Assembly: GCF_027812955.1 (NCBI RefSeq) | Contig: NZ_JAPYZV010000014.1 | Coordinates: 1 to 64,000 of the forward strand | Length of the DNA: 64,000 nt | Origin: Pedococcus sp. 5OH_020 | Lineage (GTDB): Bacteria > Actinomycetota > Actinomycetes > Actinomycetales > Dermatophilaceae | Direction of reading: 5' to 3' | Shown: in pieces, positions 59,178-64,000 of the stretch | Layout: every line of letters begins with the position of its first letter | Position numbering within the stretch: the stretch's first letter is position 1 | The notes under the pieces: generated by a model | Told to the model about the DNA's origin: nothing | Databases searched by the model: none | The model's input: only the letters and a program-made list of their open reading frames with translations | Translations under genes and position numbers: made by a program

Positions 59178-60149
59178 CTAGTGGCGACTCACCATGATCC
59201 ATCGCGGCTGGAGGGCTACGCGCGGGCAGGTTGACGTCAGGCCACCGCCGGCCACGAGCCCCTTGCCAGCCTTGACGCTGATGCCGCGGAGCACAATCCG
59301 CGTCCCTTGGGCTGCCGTGCACCCTGAGGGCGGCGCTCCGGAGCTGTCCAAGGTCAGCGTGCCGTCTGGGGCCATCGTGGCCACACCGGAGTCGCGCGGA
59401 CCCCGGTCGAGCCGACCCTGGTCGTCCAGCCGGTAGGTGGCGTGAGCCGCGTCGCGTGCCTCGATCGCCAGCATCATGCCCGTGCCGGGCATGAGCCAGA
59501 CGCCGGCGACCTGGCCGATGCGTCGAGCCGGGCCGGCCCCAGCCATGGAGGGCATCGCGATGGCCATCCCTGCTGGGGATGCCGGCGACAGCCGGACCAG
59601 CGAGATCCCCGGGCCCGTGTTCCTGCAATGGTCGTTGACCGACGCGGTGAGCGTGCCCTGGGTGTACCCGGTGAGGTGATAGGAGAAGTTGCAACCGGTG
59701 GCGTCACGCGCACCAAGGCTTCGAGCGCTCAGGCTGTACTGGAATGGGACGTCCGGCGTGTTGGCGCTGTCGGTGTAGCCACCGGACCCGTCCGCGTTGA
59801 AGGTCCACTTGACAGGCTCCGGGGAGAGCCAGTCAGCGTGCATCAGCCACGCGCCGACCATCTCGCCGGCCGAGATCACGGACGTCCGGGAGGTGGTCGG
59901 TGGCCCCGCAGGCTCCGGGCGGCCGCGATCCCGGTCGCCCAAGGCGCGGAAACCCGCCGCGCCCCCGACGATGAGCAGGACGGCCGCGGCGCAGGCGGCG
60001 ACGAGGCGCTCGCCGCGCCTGCGGCGAGCGGCCCGCACGTACTTGCGCTCGAGCGCCGCGAAGGCCCGGTCCACGTCCCCTTGCGTGACCGGGACGTCGT
60101 CCGCCATGAGCGCCAGCGCCCGCTCGATGTCATGCTCGTGCACGGTCAT
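59178..60149 (-). CDS. membrane protein co-encoded with SigE-type sigma factor (possible anti-sigma)
   Basis: 323 residues: a short cytoplasmic N-terminus (1-45), one membrane helix (about 48-68) and a large extracytoplasmic domain with repeated GAWLMHADWLSPEP / AGVWLMPGTGMML units and four Cys. The ATG overlaps the sigma-factor stop, and the topology matches the regulators paired with SigE-family sigma factors. No zinc-binding anti-sigma (HxxxCxxC) motif is seen. An anti-sigma or sensor role is inferred from context. Confidence 0.7.
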   Translation of the reverse strand: MTVHEHDIERALALMADDVPVTQGDVDRAFAALERKYVRAARRRRGERLVAACAAAVLLIVGGAAGFRALGDRDRGRPEPAGPPTTSRTSVISAGEMVGAWLMHADWLSPEPVKWTFNADGSGGYTDSANTPDVPFQYSLSARSLGARDATGCNFSYHLTGYTQGTLTASVNDHCRNTGPGISLVRLSPASPAGMAIAMPSMAGAGPARRIGQVAGVWLMPGTGMMLAIEARDAAHATYRLDDQGRLDRGPRDSGVATMAPDGTLTLDSSGAPPSGCTAAQGTRIVLRGISVKAGKGLVAGGGLTSTCPRVALQPRWIMVSRH

Positions 60150-60691
60150 CGGCCCTCTCCCATCACAACTTGAAGGGCAGCACGCGCCCGGTGGGTGTGC
60201 TGCTTCACGCTTCCTACGCTCATGGAAAGCTCCGCAGCAGTCTCGGCCTCGCTCATTCCCAGCAGGAACCGGCAGACGAGCACCCCTCGCTGGCGAGCCG
60301 GCAGACCGCGGATGGCCAGACCCAGACGGTGGACCTCATCCAGGCTGATGGCAGTGTCCTCTGAGCTGACGACCGCCTCTGGTGCGCCGAGGTAGGCGAT
60401 TGCCTTGCGGCCCCGGATCAGTCGACGCTGCCGCGACCGACACTGGTTGAAGACCGCCGATCGGACATAGGCCAGGACGGCGCCATGGTCCCTCAGCTTG
60501 TCCCAGTTGAGGTGGAGGGACACGAAGGCCTCCTGCACGGCGTCCTCGGCCGCTTCCCGCTCGCCGAGCAGGCAATAGGCCAGGCGGACCATGCTGGCGA
60601 AGTGCTCGCGGAAGAGGAGCTCGATGACATCGTCCCGGGACCGGTGGGTCGCAAGAGGCAGTACCACCGCTGACTCTTGTCCACCGCTCAC
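60146..60691 (-). CDS. SigE-family ECF sigma factor
   Basis: 181 residues with sigma region 2 (about 22-85, LFREHFASMVRLAYCLLGEREAAEDAVQEAFVSLHLNWDKL) and region 4 (about 125-175, LPARQRGVLVCRFLLGMSEAETAAELSMSVGSVKQHTHRARAAL). This is typical of the large SigE-like group in soil actinobacteria. It is followed by its membrane partner in an ATGA overlap. Its upstream region carries motifs repeated in divergent orientation. Confidence 0.88.
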   Translation of the reverse strand: MSGGQESAVVLPLATHRSRDDVIELLFREHFASMVRLAYCLLGEREAAEDAVQEAFVSLHLNWDKLRDHGAVLAYVRSAVFNQCRSRQRRLIRGRKAIAYLGAPEAVVSSEDTAISLDEVHRLGLAIRGLPARQRGVLVCRFLLGMSEAETAAELSMSVGSVKQHTHRARAALQVVMGEGR

Positions 60692-60708
60692 GTCGGCCTC
60701 CTCGCAAC

Positions 60709-60811
60709 AGTCTCCCGTGTAAGAGTCGCCGCTGAAGCCCGGAGGTTGACACTGGTCAGCACTTCTTACTGCCCCCGCCCTGGCGTCAACCTTTGACTCT
60801 CACGGGCGACT
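60709..60811. promoter_or_regulatory. divergent motif pair between sigma factor and small secreted protein
   Basis: A GACTCT..CACGGGnGACT motif occurs on the minus strand at 60709-60727 and on the plus strand at 60795-60811, and GTCAACC occurs divergently at 60744-60750 and 60785-60791. Together they form a nested inverted repeat around a 34-nt centre. The spacing between the two motifs differs (16 nt against 3 nt), so a simple promoter pair is uncertain. Confidence 0.4.
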
Positions 60812-60818
60812 ACTGCAC

Positions 60819-61070
60819 ATGACTCCAATCACGTTGCGACACAGTCACATCCGTCGTTCGTCGTTGCACGCCCCGGTGCTCGCGGCCGCCATCATCTTCG
60901 CCCTCGGGTCCCCCTCGCCCGCGATGGCCCGGCAAGACCCCGGCCCACGCCTGCCGACGGCGACGCGCACCGCCTGTCCGGTGGAACGCATCGGCAGCCA
61001 GATCGTGCGCTGCGACGACCTGTCAGGCAATGGCGTCGCCGCACCCCTCTGGCTTCCGCAACAGCACTGA
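60819..61070 (+). CDS. small secreted hypothetical protein
   Basis: 83 residues with an Arg-containing n-region, a hydrophobic stretch (VLAAAIIFALGS) and an AMA signal cleavage site near residue 37, leaving about 45 residues with two Cys that could form a disulfide. It is divergent from the sigma factor. No family was recognised and no strong ribosome-binding site is visible. Confidence 0.45.
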   Translation: MTPITLRHSHIRRSSLHAPVLAAAIIFALGSPSPAMARQDPGPRLPTATRTACPVERIGSQIVRCDDLSGNGVAAPLWLPQQH

Positions 61071-61081
61071 TCGGAGACGGC

Positions 61082-61341
61082 ATGCCCACACTGATCGCCA
61101 CCCACGAAGTCGACGAAGTCGCCCACTGGCTCGCCTCGTCCAACCGCGCGGAGGTCTTCGCCTCGGTCGCGACCGACCTTCGTACCTTCGTCGACCGACC
61201 AGGCCCAACCAGGTCGGGCCGAGTGCGGACGTCGCTGACGTGGTCGCCTTCCACGCCATGCTGGAGAGCGACGCCGGCGCGGCGGCAATGAAGTACGACG
61301 GCGTGCGCCCGGAAACCATCGCTGTCTACATCGCGAGCTGA
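61082..61341 (+). pseudogene. small conserved-type protein, frameshifted
   Basis: ATG 61082 follows GGAG and opens MPTLIATHEVDEVAHWLASS and ATDLRTFVDRPG. The continuation PSADVADVVAFHAMLESDAGAAAMKYDGV, which looks like real coding sequence, is in the other frame to 61341. One missing C in the run at 61203-61205 explains it. The joined protein of about 86 residues starts 12 nt after the secreted-protein stop. Family not recognised. Confidence 0.5.
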
Positions 61342-61658
61342 CCGGCGGGCCGTCCTAGGGCAGGCTGGAGATCCCTCGTCTCATGAGCCTTACAGCGACA
61401 TAAGGCTGCTGTCTTATCGGCGCGGAACCTATCGGCGCAGGGCATACGATGTGGCGACGAGGGCGCCGCCAAGGGCGGTGGTCGTACCCGTGAGGTCACC
61501 ATGTAGTGCCACCGGTGACGGACGCTTTGCTCCCAGCATTCAGCTGACGGAGCAATTGGCTTTTCTCAGGACGACCAAATTGTCAATTGCGGGCACGTTG
61601 CCGATCGCGAGGCCTCACAGTGAGTCGTGCTGCCCCGGTGGCGTGAGGTGATGAGCGG
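61342..61658. other. intergenic, no gene recognised
   Basis: About 317 nt between convergent genes. The 61535-61600 part is AT-richer (AATTGG, AAATTGTCAATTG) and contains the short palindrome CAATTG twice. No clear terminator hairpin. Confidence 0.4.
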
Positions 61659-62726
61659 TCAGCCCGGGATCAGGGCGACCTTGATGGAGGATGAGCCGTC
61701 GCCCACGAGGTCAAGGCCCCTCTGGAAGTCCGCCAGCGGGAGCTGGTGAGTCACGATGTCAGCCATCGGGAGGCGGCCGGACTCAATCAGTCGGGCGGCA
61801 GACGGCCAGCAGTGCGGCCCCAGGTGGGCGCCGAGGACGTCCAGCTCCTTGTCGTCGCTGATGATCGTCCAGTCCACCGTGACGTCCGAGCCGAAAACGC
61901 TATATTCCACGAAGCGGCCGAGCTTGCGCAGCAGATTGAGGCCCTGGATGACCGCGCTCGGGTGGCCACTCGCTTCCAGGTAGACATCGGCTCCTAGGCC
62001 CCCTGTTAGTTCCCGGACTGCGGTGACAGCATCCTCGCGACCGATGTTGAAGGTGTGGGTCGCCCCGCACCGACGGGCGAGGTCGAGCTTGTGGTCGACC
62101 GAGTCGAGAGCGATCACCATCGCAGCTGACTTCGCGGCGGCCCCGGCGACCATTCCGAGTCCGATCGGTCCGCAGCCCGCGACGACGACGACGTCTTCGA
62201 AGGTGATACAACCCCGCTCGACAGCGTGGAGGGCGCAACTTAGAGGCTCGACGAACGCCGCATGTGCCGCATCGAGGTCACTCGAGATCTTGTGCACGAG
62301 AGCATCGGCCGGGAAGACCATGAACTCGGCCATGGCGCCAGGCGTGCGCCGCTTGAACCCATAGATGTCGTGAGGGCCGCACATCCAGTAGAGGCCGCGC
62401 TTGCAGTAGTGGCAGTTCCAGCACGGCACGATCTGCTCGGACGTGACGCGATCGCCGACGCCGACGTCCCAGCGGGCGGCCGCGACGTCGTCGATCTCGA
62501 CGACACGGCCGACGAACTCGTGGCCAGGGATGACTTCCGTCTCAGCCCAGGCCGGTCTGGACTCGTCACCCCAAAACTTTGCGGCACCGTGGTAGCACTT
62601 CAGGTCACTCGCGCAGATGCCGACTGCCTCGACCTGCACCAAGGCCTCGCCGGCGCCGACGATTGGCACGGGCACGGTTTCAAGGGCGTATTTCTCCGGA
62701 CCGTGGCTGACCACTGCCTGCATCAT
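61659..62726 (-). CDS. zinc-dependent alcohol dehydrogenase, threitol/erythritol dehydrogenase-like
   Basis: 355 residues of the medium-chain dehydrogenase family. Catalytic zinc ligands are in GICASD and PGHEF; the structural zinc cluster reads CWNCHYCKRGLYWMC. The NAD site is GCGPIGLGM. ASDLKCYHGAAKFWGDESRPAW and FVEYSVFGSDVTVDWTIISDDKELDVLGAHLGP closely resemble erythritol/L-threitol dehydrogenases. It would oxidise a polyol to a ketose. Start choices are ATG 62726 or GTG 62732, the latter better spaced after GAAGGAG. No kinase or transporter partner is beside it. Confidence 0.82.
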   Translation of the reverse strand: MMQAVVSHGPEKYALETVPVPIVGAGEALVQVEAVGICASDLKCYHGAAKFWGDESRPAWAETEVIPGHEFVGRVVEIDDVAAARWDVGVGDRVTSEQIVPCWNCHYCKRGLYWMCGPHDIYGFKRRTPGAMAEFMVFPADALVHKISSDLDAAHAAFVEPLSCALHAVERGCITFEDVVVVAGCGPIGLGMVAGAAAKSAAMVIALDSVDHKLDLARRCGATHTFNIGREDAVTAVRELTGGLGADVYLEASGHPSAVIQGLNLLRKLGRFVEYSVFGSDVTVDWTIISDDKELDVLGAHLGPHCWPSAARLIESGRLPMADIVTHQLPLADFQRGLDLVGDGSSSIKVALIPG

Positions 62727-62787
62727 TCCCACAGCGACTCCTTCGTCGATTGTGTCGGCCTCGAAGATGAAGTCCTGCGAGGTGGTG

Positions 62788-63174
62788 TTAACGCGTTCCA
62801 CGTGATGCCCCTGTGGTGTTGTGAACTATGCCGTGCGGATCGCTGCGGTGTCGATCACCTCGTGTGGGGTGCTGGCCGCGGTGATGGCGGTCCGGGCTGG
62901 CGGGGTCAGCTGTGCCATGGACGCCGGCACCGCGGATGTTCACGTCGAAGTCGGCCAGCAACCCCTCGGTGTTGCCGACCGGGTCGGCGTCATGGTCATG
63001 CCGAAACAGCAGATGGGCCCCCCTGCCGGTCTTGCTGACCCTGGTCGACGACACCTCAAGGCCCAAAGGACCCGCATACGCGGCGAGGTTCCGCACCCCG
63101 TCCTCGTCCACAACCAGCAGACCGGAGGGCCTGCACGCGATGCCGATGTTGCAAGGGCCGTTGGCGAACATGCG
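62788..63174 (-). pseudogene. bifunctional primase-polymerase fragment
   Basis: The segment NIGIACRPSGLLVVDEDGVRNL, followed by TGRGAHLLFRHD and LLADFDVNIRGAGVHG, matches the N-terminal prim-pol domain of mobile-element replication proteins: the DxD-type metal site VVDEDG, then the GRG-HLLF and D-V-RG-G motifs. Both ends are lost: no start codon context upstream and no helicase domain. It is a remnant of an integrative element or phage that ends at the dehydrogenase gene. Confidence 0.6.
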
Positions 63175-63181
63175 TCCCCGG

Positions 63182-63417
63182 TTCAGCTCACCATCGTCGC
63201 ATCTGCCGCGGGCAAGAGCACCACGCCCACGAGCAGCACAACCGCCACGTCCTCCACCTCGCCGTCGGTGGCCGTCGAAGGGGCGTCGCCTGCGGCCGCC
63301 CACACAGGCCACCATCAGCCCTGGCCCTGGTGGGGCATCCTGGCGCTCCTGCTGATCGTCGTCCTAGCGGCGGGAGCCGCAACACGCCTGCGAGGACGCC
63401 GCAAGGAGCAACCGTGA
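63182..63417 (+). pseudogene. C-terminal fragment of a membrane-anchored surface protein
   Basis: A Ser/Thr/Pro-rich linker (STTPTSSTTATSSTSPS), a Trp-rich membrane helix (WPWWGILALLLIVVLAAGA) and an Arg-rich cytoplasmic tail (TRLRGRRKEQP), the usual end of an extracytoplasmic protein. The N-terminal domain is missing: the open frame upstream runs antiparallel through the primase fragment. The break is about 63180. Its stop overlaps the next gene (GTGA), so the original operon order is preserved. Confidence 0.5.
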
Positions 63418-63626
63418 CCCGACCCCCTACCCGGGCAGCCGCCATCCTGGCCATAGCCCTGACGGTGGCAGGGTGCTCGACCGGCACCATCTCCGCAGGC
63501 ACCTCCACGACCCCGAGCGGGAGCCCCACCTCCGCACCGTCCTCGACGTCGCCTGCCGTGACGGTGATCCGGGTCAGCATTAAGCCTCGATCCACCGATG
63601 ATCTCGGGGGTGTGAGCGTGCCGTAA
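63414..63626 (+). pseudogene. lipoprotein truncated at the insertion sequence
   Basis: A GTG in a GTGA overlap starts a lipoprotein signal with lipobox LTVAGC (Cys near 19) and a Ser/Thr-rich linker. Only about 70 codons remain, and the last 15 or so (IKPRSTDDLGGVSVP) read into insertion-sequence DNA. The globular domain is lost. The insertion-sequence left end is probably near 63580, within this ORF. Confidence 0.6.
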
Positions 63627-63630
63627 CGAT

Positions 63631-63700
63631 GAGATGCCCTGCCGTGCTGGGAGATTGGGACTTGCGACGGTCCGATCACACCAACCCGGAAGGGCATCTC
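63631..63700. repeat. 10-bp inverted repeat ahead of the transposase
   Basis: GAGATGCCCT (63631-63640) and AGGGCATCTC (63691-63700) are exact complements, the second ending 4 nt before the transposase GTG. In RNA this would hide the ribosome-binding region, a common way to damp transposase synthesis from outside promoters. The terminal inverted repeat cannot be set without the right end. Confidence 0.5.
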
Positions 63701-63704
63701 TGAG

Positions 63705-64000
63705 GTGAAACTCTCTCACACCCGCGCAGCGACGGTCGCGGTGTTCGATGATCCGAACCTGGTGTCGTCGGCTGGGCTGGTCCCGGTGCTTGCCCTGGCC
63801 GACGCCGCTGGGCTGCGGGACCTGGCCGATGAGCACCTGAGCGTCCCGACGGACAAGGGCGCGAACGCCGGGTTGAAGGTGGCCTCGCTGGTCGCCGGGA
63901 TGCTCGCCGGCGCTGACAGCATCGACGACCTGGCCCTGCTGCGCCACGGCGGGATGGGTCGGGTGTTCACGAACGCCTACGCGCCCTCGACGCTGGGCTC
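63705..64000 (+). mobile_element. IS1380-family transposase, 5' part
   Basis: 98 codons visible before the window ends. The N-terminus (KLSHTRAATVAVFDDPNLVSSAGLVPVLALAD, then LKVASLVAGMLAGADSIDDLALLRHGGM and NAYAPSTLG) matches IS1380 (DDE) transposases of actinobacteria. GTG 63705 follows GAG. The catalytic residues lie beyond the window. It has truncated the upstream lipoprotein gene. Confidence 0.85.

Overview
The window is very GC-rich, gene-dense DNA from an actinobacterium. The gene content (PknG, mycothiol-linked enzymes, an F420-type reductase, many ECF sigma factors, a Nur-type operator, a rifamycin-associated element) suggests a soil Actinomycetes member, perhaps Micrococcales/Intrasporangiaceae-like. 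The genus is inference. No rRNA, tRNA or CRISPR was found.

Layout. 0.1-7 kb: an alpha/beta hydrolase behind a perfect palindrome, a membrane SpoIIE-type phosphatase, a secreted GH3 glycosidase, a DUF1684 protein and a CoA-transferase. 7-9.6 kb: a CbiMNQO-type nickel/cobalt ECF importer, with a Nur-like box in its promoter shared with a peroxiredoxin. 9.7-13.5 kb: DUF3618 and GroES-like genes, then a cysteine dioxygenase-rhodanese pair preceded by Cys-containing small ORFs resembling sulfur-gene leader peptides. 13.7-20.7 kb: a sigma factor with a divergent lipoprotein, a DHFR-like protein, a rifamycin monooxygenase with an exact 19-bp rifamycin-associated element upstream, and an M28 peptidase.

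21.1-33.8 kb is the most striking block: ten genes in one direction, seven of the nine junctions being 4-nt stop/start overlaps. It encodes TelA, an XpaC-like protein, a CbxX-type AAA+ ATPase, a GlnX-like membrane sensor, a GlnH-like lipoprotein, a helical protein, PknG kinase, a zinc-ribbon PP2C phosphatase, a VWA protein and a zinc-ribbon FHA protein. The known GlnX-GlnH-PknG amino-acid-sensing axis thus appears embedded in a full kinase/phosphatase/phospho-reader module with AAA+, VWA and TelA partners.

34-43.5 kb: an ECF42-type sigma factor with its DGPF partner, DUF998, a stand-alone Smr protein, a phospholipase D, and a two-component system whose kinase is frameshifted at a C8 run. 43.7-51 kb: a MarR regulator with a clear operator, then a decaying cluster (disrupted thioredoxin-fold gene, glutamine-synthetase remnant, amidotransferase, internally deleted aldehyde dehydrogenase, PLP decarboxylase), probably once for amine or polyamine catabolism by gamma-glutamylation. 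Several single-base indels in short G/C runs between 37.8 and 61.3 kb could be real decay or assembly error.

51-62.7 kb: secreted and envelope enzymes (phosphodiester glycosidase with SPOR, subtilase, sulfite-oxidase-type molybdoenzyme), a SigE-type sigma factor with a membrane partner, and a threitol/erythritol-type dehydrogenase. 62.8-64 kb is a mobile-element junction: a primase-polymerase remnant, a truncated membrane protein and lipoprotein, and an IS1380-family transposase running off the end.
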